A stretch of 64,000 bases of DNA from Dermatobacter hominis. GTDB taxonomy: Bacteria; Actinomycetota; Acidimicrobiia; Acidimicrobiales; Microtrichaceae. The stretch covers positions 2,728,001 to 2,792,000 of the forward strand of contig NZ_CP085840.1 in the NCBI RefSeq assembly GCF_020715685.1, in the 5' to 3' direction. How positions within the stretch are numbered: the first letter of the stretch is position 1; every line of letters begins with the position of its first letter. The position numbers and the translations under genes were made by a program. Below are positions 1 through 8,174 of this stretch, piece after piece. Below the pieces are notes generated by a model. The model saw nothing but the letters and a program-made list of their open reading frames with translations. It was not told where the DNA came from and ran no database searches.

Positions 1-924
1 AGCGAGGACCTCACCAAGCTCGTCGCGCAGCTCGCGTCCGACCCGCAGCTGCTGGCGCAGCTGACGGGCATGGACCTCGGTCAGATCGCGGCGCTGACCG
101 GCATGGACCCGGCGGCCCTGGCGCAGATGAACATCTCGCCCGACACCGTGCGCGCCCTGGCCGGCGTGCTCGCCGGGCTGGACCCGACGATGGTCAAGCA
201 GCTGGCGGCCGGAGGGAAGCTCGACCCCAAGCTGGCCACCACGATCCTCATGCTGGCGGCGCAGCTCGACCCGGCGGCCGCCGTGGCCATCAAGGGCGTC
301 GACCCGCTCGCGATCGCCTCGCTGCTGGCGGCGGCCACCACGGTCGACCCCAAGGTCGTCGACGCCATCGGCGGCGTGCTCAAGGTCGCCGACCCCAACG
401 GCCTGGGCCGCCTGGCCGGCGACAAGTCGAGCCTCGCCATCCTCGCGGTGCTGTTCGGCGTCGCCCTGCGCACCGACCCGTCGAAGTTCGCCCAGCTCGG
501 CAACGCCGCCAACCTGGACCCGAACGTCAACTTCGTCCTGGGCTCGATCTCGAACCTGGCGGCCGGGCTCACCCCGCAGGTCGTCGCCGCCCTGAACGGC
601 CTGTCCAAGGTCCTCGGCCCCGACCTGCTGCGGGCGCTCTCGGCGATGATGGGCATCCTCGGACGGCCCGACATCGCCCCGATCGTGCAGGCGGCCGCCG
701 CCGATCCGGTGGTCCTCGTCTCGACGTTCGGCACGTTCGCGCTGCTGATCCCGGGCCTGGCCGAGGCGCTGGCGCCCGAGGTCTTCGAGAAGAACCCGAA
801 CGCCCGCTACGGGATCCTCGCCGGGCTGATCGCCGTGGCGATCGCCAACCTCAACGGCCTGGACCTCAACGCCCTGGCGATCGCCCTCGGCCTGGCACCG
901 CTGCCGCCCGACTTCCAGAACTAG
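1..924 (+). CDS. Hypothetical DP-repeat, Ala/Leu-rich protein (5' end outside window)
   Basis: The frame is open from base 1, so the true start lies upstream; 307 codons are visible, ending with TAG at 922-924. The visible part consists of Ala/Leu-rich helices separated by recurring [LMV]DP turns (window codons 14-15, 36-37, 61-62, 75-76, 90-91, 101-102, 116-117), so the units are irregular, 11-25 residues. The repeat fades after codon ~130. Two hydrophobic stretches lie near the C terminus (codons ~238-258 and ~270-300) and may be membrane-associated. It ends 4 bases before the convergent acyl-CoA synthetase gene. I do not recognise the family; the repeat suggests a solenoid-like or surface scaffold, but that is inference. 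Confidence 0.6.
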   Translation, partial: SEDLTKLVAQLASDPQLLAQLTGMDLGQIAALTGMDPAALAQMNISPDTVRALAGVLAGLDPTMVKQLAAGGKLDPKLATTILMLAAQLDPAAAVAIKGVDPLAIASLLAAATTVDPKVVDAIGGVLKVADPNGLGRLAGDKSSLAILAVLFGVALRTDPSKFAQLGNAANLDPNVNFVLGSISNLAAGLTPQVVAALNGLSKVLGPDLLRALSAMMGILGRPDIAPIVQAAAADPVVLVSTFGTFALLIPGLAEALAPEVFEKNPNARYGILAGLIAVAIANLNGLDLNALAIALGLAPLPPDFQN

Positions 925-928
925 GCGC

Positions 929-2743
929 TCAGGAGTACAGCTCCTCGATCTCCTTCTCGAAGCGCTCGTTGATGCCGCGGCGCTTGAGCTTGAAGGTCGG
1001 CGTGAGGAGCTCGGTGTCGGGCAGCCACTCCTCGGTGAGCAGCGTCCACTTCTTGACCCGCTCGGCGTTGTTGAAGCCGGCCATCGCCTGCTCCACGCCG
1101 TCGGAGATGGCGGCCTGCACCTCGGGGTGCGCGGCCAGCTCCTCGAGGGACGAGTACTGGATGCCGTGGCGGGCCGCCCAACCGGGGGCGACCTCGCCGT
1201 CGAGCACGAGCAGCGCCGACACGAAGGGGCGGTTGTCGCCGATCACCGCGGCCTGGGCGACCAGGGGGATCGACTTCAGCTCGGCCTCGAGGTTGGCGGG
1301 CGAGATGTTCTTGCCGCCCGCGGTGATGATGAGCTCCTTCTTGCGGTCGACGATGCGGAGGTAGCCCTCGTCGTCGATCTCGCCGATGTCGCCCGAGTGG
1401 AGCCAACCGTCCTCGTCGACGGTCTCGGCCGTCTTCTCGGGGTCGTTGAGGTAGCCGACGAACACGTGGCCGCCGCGGCAGCAGACCTCGCCGTCGGGGA
1501 AGATCGCCAGCTCGGAGCCGGGCATCGCCCGGCCGACGGTGCCGGGCTTCACCCGGACCCGCTCGAAGGACATCGCGCCGGTGTTCTCGCTCATCCCGTA
1601 GACCTCGGCGAACGGCACGCCGATGGCCCGGAACCAGCGGATGAGGTCGGCCGGGATCGGGGCGGCCCCGCTGATGGCCATCTGGCACTGGTCGAGGCCC
1701 ACGAGCTCTCGGACCGTGCTGAAGGCGACGGCGTCGAGGAACTCGTAGGTGGCGATCTCCTCGTCGGTGGCCTCGCCGAAGGTCATCTTCTCCCGGATCG
1801 GGATGGCCGCCTCGACCGCCTCGTTGAACTTCTCGGCCTTCTCGGGGTCGGCGGCGAGCGCCGCGGTCACACCGGCGTAGAGCTTCTCCCACACCCGGGG
1901 CACGCCGAAGGCGATGTTCGGCCGCACGGCGATCAGGTGCGGGAGCAGCGCCGAGGTCTCGGGGCACGTCGTGACCTCGAGGCCGGCGAGGGCGAGCGAG
2001 TACTGCGAGACGATCCGCTCGGCGATGTGGGCCATCGGCAGGTAGGAGACCACCCGCTTGCCCTGCATCTCCTCGCGGGTCCAGCCGTAGGACAACAGGC
2101 CGGACTCGAGGACCCAGCAGACGTTGTAGTTGCTGATCATCACGCCCTTGGGGCTACCGGTGGTGCCGGACGTGTAGATGATCGTGGCGAGGTCCTCGGG
2201 CTTGCCGATCGCGGCCGCCTCGGCGAGGTCGACGGGCTCGGCGTCGGTGAGCACCGAGTGGCCGACGACGCCGTCGGGCAGGTGCGGCGGGTCGACGACG
2301 GTGACGATCGTGCGCAGGTCGACCAGCTTGTCGCGCACCGGCTCGAACTTGGCGAGGAAGTCCTTGTCCTCGACGACGGCGACCACGGCGCCGCAGTGGC
2401 CGACGAGGTACTCGACCTGGTCGGGCGACGAGGAGTTGTAGATCGACACGGGCGTGGCGCCGCACAGCAGGACCCCGAGGTCGATCCAGTGGAACTCGGG
2501 GATGTTGCGCATCATCAGCACGACGCGGTCGCCGGGCTGGACGCCGAGCGACCGGAACCCGGCCGCGGCGCGGGCGGCCCGCTCGCCGACCTCGGCGAAC
2601 GTGACGGAGCCGAGCGACCCGTCGGGCTGCATCCAGCGGATGGCCGTCTCGCCGCCGTACTTGGCGACGGTGTCGACGAACTCGCGCGCCACCGTCGTGC
2701 CGGCCACCATCTGGTCGAGGTCGGCCTTGGTCACGGAACCCAT
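929..2743 (-). CDS. fadD: Long-chain fatty-acid--CoA ligase (AMP-forming), FadD-type
   Basis: Activates fatty acids to acyl-CoA through an acyl-adenylate in the cytoplasm. The 604-residue product has the AMP-binding P-loop TIIYTSGTTGSPKG at about residues 186-200, YGMSENTG at ~378, and the hinge and C-terminal motifs SGDIGE, DRKKE and GKNISP at ~448-488, as in bacterial FadD15-like ligases. The ATG at 2743 is preceded by AGGAGG six bases upstream, which settles the start; the open frame runs further upstream only by chance in GC-rich DNA. It is divergent from a thiolase gene across a 252-bp region containing a palindrome, which suggests joint control of fatty-acid degradation. Confidence 0.93.
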   Translation of the reverse strand: MGSVTKADLDQMVAGTTVAREFVDTVAKYGGETAIRWMQPDGSLGSVTFAEVGERAARAAAGFRSLGVQPGDRVVLMMRNIPEFHWIDLGVLLCGATPVSIYNSSSPDQVEYLVGHCGAVVAVVEDKDFLAKFEPVRDKLVDLRTIVTVVDPPHLPDGVVGHSVLTDAEPVDLAEAAAIGKPEDLATIIYTSGTTGSPKGVMISNYNVCWVLESGLLSYGWTREEMQGKRVVSYLPMAHIAERIVSQYSLALAGLEVTTCPETSALLPHLIAVRPNIAFGVPRVWEKLYAGVTAALAADPEKAEKFNEAVEAAIPIREKMTFGEATDEEIATYEFLDAVAFSTVRELVGLDQCQMAISGAAPIPADLIRWFRAIGVPFAEVYGMSENTGAMSFERVRVKPGTVGRAMPGSELAIFPDGEVCCRGGHVFVGYLNDPEKTAETVDEDGWLHSGDIGEIDDEGYLRIVDRKKELIITAGGKNISPANLEAELKSIPLVAQAAVIGDNRPFVSALLVLDGEVAPGWAARHGIQYSSLEELAAHPEVQAAISDGVEQAMAGFNNAERVKKWTLLTEEWLPDTELLTPTFKLKRRGINERFEKEIEELYS

Positions 2744-2901
2744 CGGGTGCCTCCTGGTCTGGTCGTGCGGGTGGACGGACGTGGGGCGAGCGCGGTCCGC
2801 GCCGCCTCGGTGGGCCGAGGTTAGTGGGGTGACCGCGGTCACGAGCCCGCGACCCCCGGTGGTCCGACTTGGACCGTCCCGACCGCGCGCTGCAGACTCT
2901 T

Positions 2902-2913
2902 GACCGATCGGTC
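2902..2913. promoter_or_regulatory. Perfect palindrome GACCGATCGGTC, candidate TetR-type operator
   Basis: A perfect 12-bp palindrome lies in the divergent region between the acyl-CoA synthetase and thiolase genes. Its GACCG/CGGTC halves resemble the half-sites of several TetR-family regulators of acyl-CoA metabolism. The assignment is inference. Confidence 0.4.
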
Positions 2914-2995
2914 TAGTTCGGCCGGTCGGACGACCAGCCACCGGACGAGCACCCGGACCCGCCCGGACTCGACGGCCATCCCGAGGGGGACCCGC

Positions 2996-4204
2996 ATGCC
3001 CGACGCAGTGATCATCGACATCGTCCGGACACCCGGCGGACGCCGCAACGGCGCCCTCTCCGGCTGGCACCCGGTCGATCTCGCCGCCGAGACGCTCAAG
3101 GCGCTCGCCGAGCGAAACGACCTCGACCCGGCGCTGGTCGACGACGTGATCATGGGCTGCGTCATGCAGGCCGGCGCCCAGGCGCTCAACGTCGGCCGCA
3201 ACGCCGTGCTCGCCGCCGGCTGGCCCGAGGAGATCCCGTCCACCACCGTCGACCGCCAGTGCGGCTCGTCCCAGCAGGCCGCCCACTTCGCGGCGCAGGG
3301 CGTCCTGGCCGGCGCGTACGACGTCGTGATCGCCGCCGGCGTCGAGGTCATGAGCCTCGTCCCGATGGGCGCCTCGATCGGCAACGGCGTGGGCTTCCCG
3401 TTCGGCGCGGCCTACAACCGCTACGCCGACGTCGAGCTGATCGAGGGCCACAAGGGCCTCGTCGGCCAGGGCATCTCGGCCGAGATCATCGCCAACGAGT
3501 GGGGCCTGTCCCGCGAGGACCTCGACACCTTCGGCGCCCAGTCCCAGGCCCGCGCCGAGCAGGCCCGCGACGAGGGCCGCTTCGACAACGAGATCATCCC
3601 CGTCCGCTCCAAGATCCGCGACAAGGAGTCCGGTGAGGTCAAGGAGCTCGACGACCTGGTGACCTCCGACGAGGGCATCCGCCCCGGCACGACCGTCGAG
3701 GGCCTCGCCAAGCTGAAGCCCTCGTTCCTGCCCGACGGCAAGGTCACGGCGGGCAACAGCTCGCAGATCTGCGACGGCGCCTCGGCCGCGCTGATCATGA
3801 GCGCCGACAAGGCCGCCGCCCTCGGCCTCACCCCGCGAGCCCGTTTCCACACGTTCGCCCTCGCCGGCGTCGACCCGGTCCGCATGCTGACGGGCCCGAT
3901 CCCCGCCACCACCAAGGCGATCGACAAGAGCGGCCTCGGCATCGACGACTTCGACCACATCGAGGTCAACGAGGCCTTCGCGTCGGTCGTGCTCGCGTGG
4001 GAGAAGGAGCACCACCCCGACATGAGCAAGGTGAACCCCAACGGCGGCGCGATCGCCCTGGGCCACCCGCTCGGCGGCTCGGGCACCAAGCTGCTCGCCA
4101 CGATGCTCAACGAGCTCGAGCGCACCGGCGGCCGCTACGGCCTCCAGACGATGTGCGAGGGCGGGGGCATGGCCAACGCCACGGTGATCGAGCGCCTGGG
4201 CTGA
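2996..4204 (+). CDS. fadA: Acetyl-CoA acyltransferase (thiolase)
   Basis: Thiolase-superfamily enzyme of 402 residues, the usual length for degradative thiolases, cleaving 3-ketoacyl-CoA with CoA. The acylated cysteine is in DRQCGSS (Cys89). The remaining active-site motifs are present: NEAF at ~322, GGAIALGHPLGGSG at ~349-362, and the second cysteine in CEGGGMANA (Cys386). The ATG at 2996 follows GAGGGGGA with good spacing. It is divergent from the fadD-type gene and followed by a strong hairpin terminator. It could also act on steroid side-chain or branched acyl-CoAs; sequence alone does not fix the substrate. Confidence 0.92.
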   Translation: MPDAVIIDIVRTPGGRRNGALSGWHPVDLAAETLKALAERNDLDPALVDDVIMGCVMQAGAQALNVGRNAVLAAGWPEEIPSTTVDRQCGSSQQAAHFAAQGVLAGAYDVVIAAGVEVMSLVPMGASIGNGVGFPFGAAYNRYADVELIEGHKGLVGQGISAEIIANEWGLSREDLDTFGAQSQARAEQARDEGRFDNEIIPVRSKIRDKESGEVKELDDLVTSDEGIRPGTTVEGLAKLKPSFLPDGKVTAGNSSQICDGASAALIMSADKAAALGLTPRARFHTFALAGVDPVRMLTGPIPATTKAIDKSGLGIDDFDHIEVNEAFASVVLAWEKEHHPDMSKVNPNGGAIALGHPLGGSGTKLLATMLNELERTGGRYGLQTMCEGGGMANATVIERLG

Positions 4205-4217
4205 GCCGAGATCTGAC

Positions 4218-4264
4218 GAACTTGGGGTCCACGGGTCGCTGAGCGACTCGTGGGCCCCGAGTTC
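4218..4264 (+). terminator. Hairpin terminator after thiolase
   Basis: Two 22-base arms (4218-4239 and 4243-4264) pair completely, with three G-U pairs, around a TGA loop. It starts 13 bases after the thiolase stop. No clear U-tract follows, as is common in actinobacteria. Confidence 0.75.
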
Positions 4265-4333
4265 GCGTTCGGGGGCTTCATGGGGAGGTCCCCGAGATGG
4301 GTGTGGCGCCGTGGGCCCCGGGACGGGGTCCGG

Positions 4334-4339
4334 TACCGT
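4334..4339 (+). promoter_or_regulatory. -10 element TACCGT of the small membrane protein gene
   Basis: A TANNNT hexamer lies 10 bases before the ATG at 4350, so the transcript would have almost no leader. It resembles the leaderless promoters elsewhere in the window, though the spacing is slightly longer. Confidence 0.4.
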
Positions 4340-4349
4340 GCGTCATCGG

Positions 4350-4730
4350 ATGCCCCAGCACGACATCGTCGACCAGACCGACGCCCCGACCCGTCGGGTG
4401 ACGAACCGGTGGGCGCGGCTGGCCCTGTGGCTCGTCGTGCTGGCGGTGCTGGCCGTGGGCGTGAGCCTGGCGCTCGACACGCCGCTCCTGCCGACGCTGG
4501 CGGCCGTGCTGCTGGGCGTGGTCATCCTGCGGGCCGGCTGGTTCTTCCTGCAGTCCTTCGCCACGCCGCCGCCCGAGCCGCCCGAGCCGGGGACCATCCG
4601 CAAGGTGAAGCTGGTCTACCGGTGCTCGATCTGCGGGGCCGAGGTCCGCATGACCGCGGCGCCGACCGAGGACCCCGAACCGCCGCGCCACTGCATGGAG
4701 GACATGGAGCTCGTCGCTCCCATCGAGTGA
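4350..4730 (+). CDS. Small membrane protein with C-terminal Cys-His zinc-ribbon-like tail
   Basis: Encodes about 126 residues: a basic N-terminal segment, two hydrophobic spans (residues ~24-42 and ~45-65) forming a likely hairpin in the membrane, a proline-rich linker, and a cytosolic tail with CSIC and a later HC pair, which could bind zinc. The ATG at 4350 was chosen because a -10 lies just upstream; a GTG at 4338 would overlap that -10. The last seven codons belong to a 24-bp repeat that is repeated three more times after the stop codon. The tail resembles small actinobacterial membrane proteins of unknown function. Confidence 0.6.
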   Translation: MPQHDIVDQTDAPTRRVTNRWARLALWLVVLAVLAVGVSLALDTPLLPTLAAVLLGVVILRAGWFFLQSFATPPPEPPEPGTIRKVKLVYRCSICGAEVRMTAAPTEDPEPPRHCMEDMELVAPIE

Positions 4731-4806
4731 GCGCTCGTCGCTCCCATCGAGTGAGCGCCCGTCGCTCCCATCGAGTGAGCGCTCGTCGCTCGGATCGACT
4801 GAGAGG
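4711..4806. repeat. Four tandem 24-bp repeats over the 3' end of the small membrane gene
   Basis: Units at 4711-4734, 4735-4758, 4759-4782 and 4783-4806; the first three are nearly identical and the fourth diverges. Unit 1 carries the last codons and the TGA of the preceding gene. Because 24 is a multiple of three, each copy repeats the same in-frame C terminus and stop. From 4807 to 4994 I see only the palindrome at 4850-4866. Confidence 0.9.
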
Positions 4807-4849
4807 CGGGATCGCGCGGAGCGTGGCGGTGTGGCCACGGCGTACCCCG

Positions 4850-4866
4850 GTCCACAGCCTGTGGAC
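4850..4866. promoter_or_regulatory. 17-bp palindrome GTCCACAGCCTGTGGAC
   Basis: Perfect inverted repeat (8-bp arms, 1-bp centre) downstream of the convergent ends of the small membrane gene and crgA. The halves resemble the core of DnaA boxes (TGTGGA/TCCACA). It is a single site rather than a cluster, so an origin is not claimed. Confidence 0.35.
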
Positions 4867-4994
4867 GAGACTGGGACTTGTCACCTTCCGGAAACGTGCG
4901 CAACCCGGCGGTCATGTCGGATCCGGCGCGCCGAGCGGCGTTCACCGTCGTGCCGCCGCCCCCGATCGCCGGTCCGGCGGCGCCCCGTCCGTGC

Positions 4995-5351
4995 TCAGCG
5001 GTACTGGGTGGCGACCATGATGCCGCCGAGGATCGAGGCCAGGCCGGCGACGAGGTACCACCCGTTGCCACCGTCGGAGGACCCGGGCAGCACGCCCATG
5101 TAGTTGAGGATGATCACGAGCAGGCCCAGCGCCCACAGGCCGAACATGAGCACGGGCACCCAGCGCGGGCTCGGGCCCTTAACCGCGCCGGTGCGGGGCG
5201 GGGTGTAGCGGCCGCCGGCGCGCTGGTCGGCCTTGGGGGTGACCCGCTTGCTCGTCGCCGACGAGCCCGAGGCGTCGGTCGAGGTCGACCCCGATCCGGA
5301 CCTGCTCGCCGCTCCGGTCCCCTCCACCCTGCGCTTGGCCGGCTTCGCCAT
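4995..5351 (-). CDS. crgA: Cell division protein CrgA
   Basis: Encodes 118 residues: a long basic/Ser-rich N-terminal tail, then the CrgA core with two membrane segments (about residues 67-85 and 97-113) and a terminal ...MVATQYR. CrgA is an actinobacterial membrane protein that helps place septal peptidoglycan synthesis and binds FtsZ, FtsQ and penicillin-binding proteins. The position beside the trpG/pabA-like gene and the pknB cluster matches the mycobacterial arrangement. The ATG at 5351 was chosen over upstream in-frame codons because a -10 (TAGTGT) ends 8 bases before it. Confidence 0.88.
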   Translation of the reverse strand: MAKPAKRRVEGTGAASRSGSGSTSTDASGSSATSKRVTPKADQRAGGRYTPPRTGAVKGPSPRWVPVLMFGLWALGLLVIILNYMGVLPGSSDGGNGWYLVAGLASILGGIMVATQYR

Positions 5352-5359
5352 GGGTCGGG

Positions 5360-5365
5360 ACACTA
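5360..5365 (-). promoter_or_regulatory. -10 TAGTGT of crgA (near-leaderless)
   Basis: On the minus strand TTGCCC (5385-5390) is followed after 19 bases by TAGTGT, which lies 8 bases from the crgA ATG. It overlaps the promoter of the divergent amidotransferase gene. Confidence 0.55.
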
Positions 5366-5394
5366 ACGGTTGTCCCACCGATCCGGGCAACCCG

Positions 5395-5400
5395 TACGCT
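5395..5400 (+). promoter_or_regulatory. -10 TACGCT of pabA/trpG-type gene (leaderless)
   Basis: TTGTCC (5370-5375), a 19-base spacer, TACGCT, then 7 bases to the GTG at 5408. Transcription would begin at or next to the start codon. Confidence 0.6.
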
Positions 5401-5407
5401 GCGGGCC

Positions 5408-6034
5408 GTGGGACCGCGGATCCTCGTCATCGACAACTACGACTCGTTCGTCTACAACCTCGTCCAGTACCTGGGGGAGCTCGGCGCCGAGCCCGAGGTG
5501 CACCGCGACGACGCGATCACGTTGGACGACGTCGAGCGGATCGACCCCGACGGCATCCTGATCAGCCCGGGTCCTGGGCGGCCGTCCGACGCCGGCCTGT
5601 CCAACGAGCTCATCCGGACCTGGGGCGCCCGCGTGCCGGTGTTCGGGGTGTGCCTGGGCATGCAGTGCATGGGCGAGGTGTTCGGCGGCGACGTCGTGCG
5701 GGCCCCGCACGTGGTGCACGGCAAGACGTCCCAGATCGCCCACCGCGGCGTCGGCGTCTTCGAGGGGCTCCCGAACCCGCTCGAGGCCACCCGCTACCAC
5801 TCGCTCGTCGTCGAGCGCTCGACGCTGCCCGACGTGCTCGAGATCACCGCCGAGACCGACGACGGGCTGATCATGGGCCTCCGGCACCGTGAGCTGATGG
5901 TCGAGGGCGTGCAGTTCCACCCCGAGTCGGTGCTCACCCACGCCGGTCACCAGCTCGTCGACAACTTCCTCGCCCGCTGCCGCACCGCCGACGGCGACGG
6001 CGCCGGTCAGGGCACGGTCGTCGTCGGCGCCTGA
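5408..6034 (+). CDS. pabA: Glutamine amidotransferase subunit (anthranilate / aminodeoxychorismate synthase component II)
   Basis: A 208-residue class I glutamine amidotransferase that supplies ammonia to a chorismate-using partner subunit for anthranilate or p-aminobenzoate synthesis. Visible motifs are IDNYDSFVYN at the N terminus, the nucleophile cysteine in GVCLGMQ (~residue 82), and the catalytic His-Glu in FHPES (~residues 173-177). The GTG at 5408 fits a leaderless promoter. No TrpE/PabB gene is nearby; the trpG name used in mycobacteria at this locus is equally possible. The last 28 bases overlap the convergent PASTA gene. Confidence 0.9.
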   Translation: MGPRILVIDNYDSFVYNLVQYLGELGAEPEVHRDDAITLDDVERIDPDGILISPGPGRPSDAGLSNELIRTWGARVPVFGVCLGMQCMGEVFGGDVVRAPHVVHGKTSQIAHRGVGVFEGLPNPLEATRYHSLVVERSTLPDVLEITAETDDGLIMGLRHRELMVEGVQFHPESVLTHAGHQLVDNFLARCRTADGDGAGQGTVVVGA

Positions 6035-7248
6035 GGCACCGTCGTCGTGGTGGGCGGCGGCGCCGCCACCGCCACGGTCAGCTGCAGCGGCGTGCCGATG
6101 CTGACCGGTGTGCCCGGCGGGATGCTCTGCGCGATCACGCGGCCGGCGCGGGCGTCGTCGAAGGCCACGCTCTGGTTGCGCACGCTCACGGCGAGCTGGC
6201 TCGAGCTCAGCGCCTTGGTCGCGGTCGCCTGGAGGAGCCCGGTGACCGACGGCACGGTCAGGCTCGGGGCGGCCTCGGTCACCACGGCGTTGACCGGGTA
6301 GTCCCTCGGGATCGAGGCACCGGCGGGCGGGTCGGTGCTGACGATCACGCCCGGCGGCTTGCCCGCGACCACCTGCGTCGTGACGGTGCCGAGCCCGACG
6401 CCGGCCCGCCCGAGGGCGGCGAAGCCCTGCGCGACCGGTTGGTCCACGACGCCCGGCACGACGTGAGGCGCCGGCCCGTCGGAGACGATCACGGCGATCG
6501 GTGTGCCGAACCCGGCCCGCGTGCCGGCCGCCGGGTCGGTCCGCAGCACCTCGCCGGGTCGAACGACCTCGTCGTGGGCGGGTTGGACGGTCGGCGCGAA
6601 CCCCGTCGCCTGCAGGAGCTTGACGGCCTCGGCGCCCTGGAAGCCCTTCACGTCGGGCACGCGCAGGCCGGCCGGGCCGTCGCTCACGATCAACGTGACC
6701 TCGGTGCCGACCTCGAGCTTCGAGCCGGCGACCGGGCGCTGGCCGAACACGACGCCCTCGGGGATCGCCTCGTTCGGCTGGTACTCGACCGCGACGAGGA
6801 TGCCCAGCTCGTCGAGCGTGCGGGAGGCCGCCTCGAGCGTGACGCCGTCGAGCTTGGGCACCGAGACCCGCTCGACCGTCGCGCTCCGCTCGCCGTCGCG
6901 GAGCGAGGTGCCGACCGCGAAGCTGGCGATCAGGAACAGCACGGCGAGGGCGACCACGCCGACGATCGTGGCCCGGGGGTGGTCGCGGACGTCGAGGTCC
7001 TCGGGGCCGCCGATCGACGTGACCGGCGTGCCGCCCCGGACCCGGACGTGCCGCTCGCCACGGCCGCGCTCGGCGCGCCGCTGCACGGCCCGGGCCTCTG
7101 CGGGCCGGAGCTCGACCTCCTCGACCGCATCCGGGTCGACCTCGGCCAGCGCCGGGTCGGGGTCCGGGCCGGTGTCGCGGGCGTCGGCGTCGGGGGCCTC
7201 GACCGGGTCGAGGTCGTCGGCGGTGCGATCGTCGGTCACGTCAGCCAC
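6007..7248 (-). CDS. Kinase-less membrane protein with PASTA domains (first)
   Basis: About 413 residues: an acidic/charged cytoplasmic N-terminal region (~90 residues), one membrane span (~95-115), then four PASTA repeats (each with a V-P-x-[VL]-x-G start and a DPPAG-like end) and a Pro/Thr-rich tail ending in TTTVP. PASTA domains bind muropeptides/peptidoglycan and usually sit outside the cell on Ser/Thr kinases or PBPs. No kinase or transpeptidase domain is present. The GTG at 7248 was chosen because GGAGGT lies 8 bases upstream; it overlaps the previous gene's stop. It is the last gene of the pknB-led run and overlaps the convergent amidotransferase 3' end. Confidence 0.75.
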   Translation of the reverse strand: MADVTDDRTADDLDPVEAPDADARDTGPDPDPALAEVDPDAVEEVELRPAEARAVQRRAERGRGERHVRVRGGTPVTSIGGPEDLDVRDHPRATIVGVVALAVLFLIASFAVGTSLRDGERSATVERVSVPKLDGVTLEAASRTLDELGILVAVEYQPNEAIPEGVVFGQRPVAGSKLEVGTEVTLIVSDGPAGLRVPDVKGFQGAEAVKLLQATGFAPTVQPAHDEVVRPGEVLRTDPAAGTRAGFGTPIAVIVSDGPAPHVVPGVVDQPVAQGFAALGRAGVGLGTVTTQVVAGKPPGVIVSTDPPAGASIPRDYPVNAVVTEAAPSLTVPSVTGLLQATATKALSSSQLAVSVRNQSVAFDDARAGRVIAQSIPPGTPVSIGTPLQLTVAVAAPPPTTTTVPQAPTTTVP

Positions 7249-8173
7249 CCGCACCGACCTCCAGCGTCACGATCGCGCCCGGCCGGACCACGGTGGCGGC
7301 CGCCGGGTTCTGCGTCGTCACGCCGCCGGCACCCGATCCGCGGCGGATCACGTTCGGCACCAGCCCGAGCTGGGTCATCGCGCTCGCGGCGGCGTCGGCG
7401 CTCTGGCCGATGACGCTCGGCACCGACACCGGCGGCGGGCCGGCGGCCTGCACGAGGTTCACCGGCGTGTCCCGGTCCGCGACCGTGCCCGCCGGCGGGT
7501 CGGTGCGGAGGACCGAGCCGACGACGGCGTTGGCGTCGTCGGCCGGGGTGATCGTGCCGATGGCGAACCCGGCCTTGCCGAGCTCGAAGGACGCGCCCTC
7601 GAGCGCCAGCCGGCTCACGTCGGGCACCGGTCGGGTCGCCGGGCCGTCCGAGACCGTGAACCGGGCGACGTCCTCTCCGGTGACGAGCACGCCGGGACCC
7701 GGGTCCTGCGAGATCACGACGTCCTTGGGCGCGGTCTCGCTGTTCGCCCGGGTGATCTCGACCTCGATGCCGGCGTCGTCGAGCGGCGCGGTCACCTCGG
7801 CGATCGGCTTCCCGACCGCGTCGGGCATCTCGACCCGGTTGATGCCGCGGCTGACGACGACCTCGACCTTCGACCCCTCGCGCACCCGCGAACCCGGCGG
7901 CGGGTCCTGGCCGATCACCGTGCCGCGGGCGCCGCTCAGGCTGTAGCTGGTCCGCACCTCGGGGACGAGCCCGATCGACCGCACGTCGGCCTCGGCGCCC
8001 GGCTGCGGCCGCCCCGACAGGTCGGGCACGGTGACGATCGCGCCCCGCCCGAGCAGGGCGTCGAGGGGGTTCAGCGTCGAGCTGAAGCCGAGCAGGCCGA
8101 CGAGCAGCGCGGCGAGGCACAGCCCCACGACCAGGGGCACCGTCCCCTTGGCGCCGCCCTGCAGAGGGCACAT
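7241..8173 (-). CDS. Kinase-less membrane protein with PASTA domains (second)
   Basis: Encodes 310 residues: a short N terminus, one membrane span at about residues 11-30, then four extracytoplasmic PASTA units. It has no cytoplasmic signalling domain at all. The ATG at 8173 follows the pknB stop with a single base between (TGACATG), so translation is probably coupled. It may be a split or duplicated kinase ectodomain that senses the same wall fragments as PknB, or an adaptor for PBPs; both are inference. Confidence 0.75.
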   Translation of the reverse strand: MCPLQGGAKGTVPLVVGLCLAALLVGLLGFSSTLNPLDALLGRGAIVTVPDLSGRPQPGAEADVRSIGLVPEVRTSYSLSGARGTVIGQDPPPGSRVREGSKVEVVVSRGINRVEMPDAVGKPIAEVTAPLDDAGIEVEITRANSETAPKDVVISQDPGPGVLVTGEDVARFTVSDGPATRPVPDVSRLALEGASFELGKAGFAIGTITPADDANAVVGSVLRTDPPAGTVADRDTPVNLVQAAGPPPVSVPSVIGQSADAAASAMTQLGLVPNVIRRGSGAGGVTTQNPAAATVVRPGAIVTLEVGAGG

Positions 8174-8174
8174 G

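Noticed and set aside
929-4066. Very long antisense or merged reading frames (for example opposite fadD/thiolase, mutB and the sulfur cluster)
   Set aside because: In DNA of this GC content antisense frames stay open by chance; the products are Arg/Gly/Pro- or Asp/Val-biased and lack family motifs or ribosome binding sites.
4807-5000. Replication origin
   Set aside because: Only one DnaA-box-like palindrome, no dnaA or dnaN, no AT-rich unwinding region.
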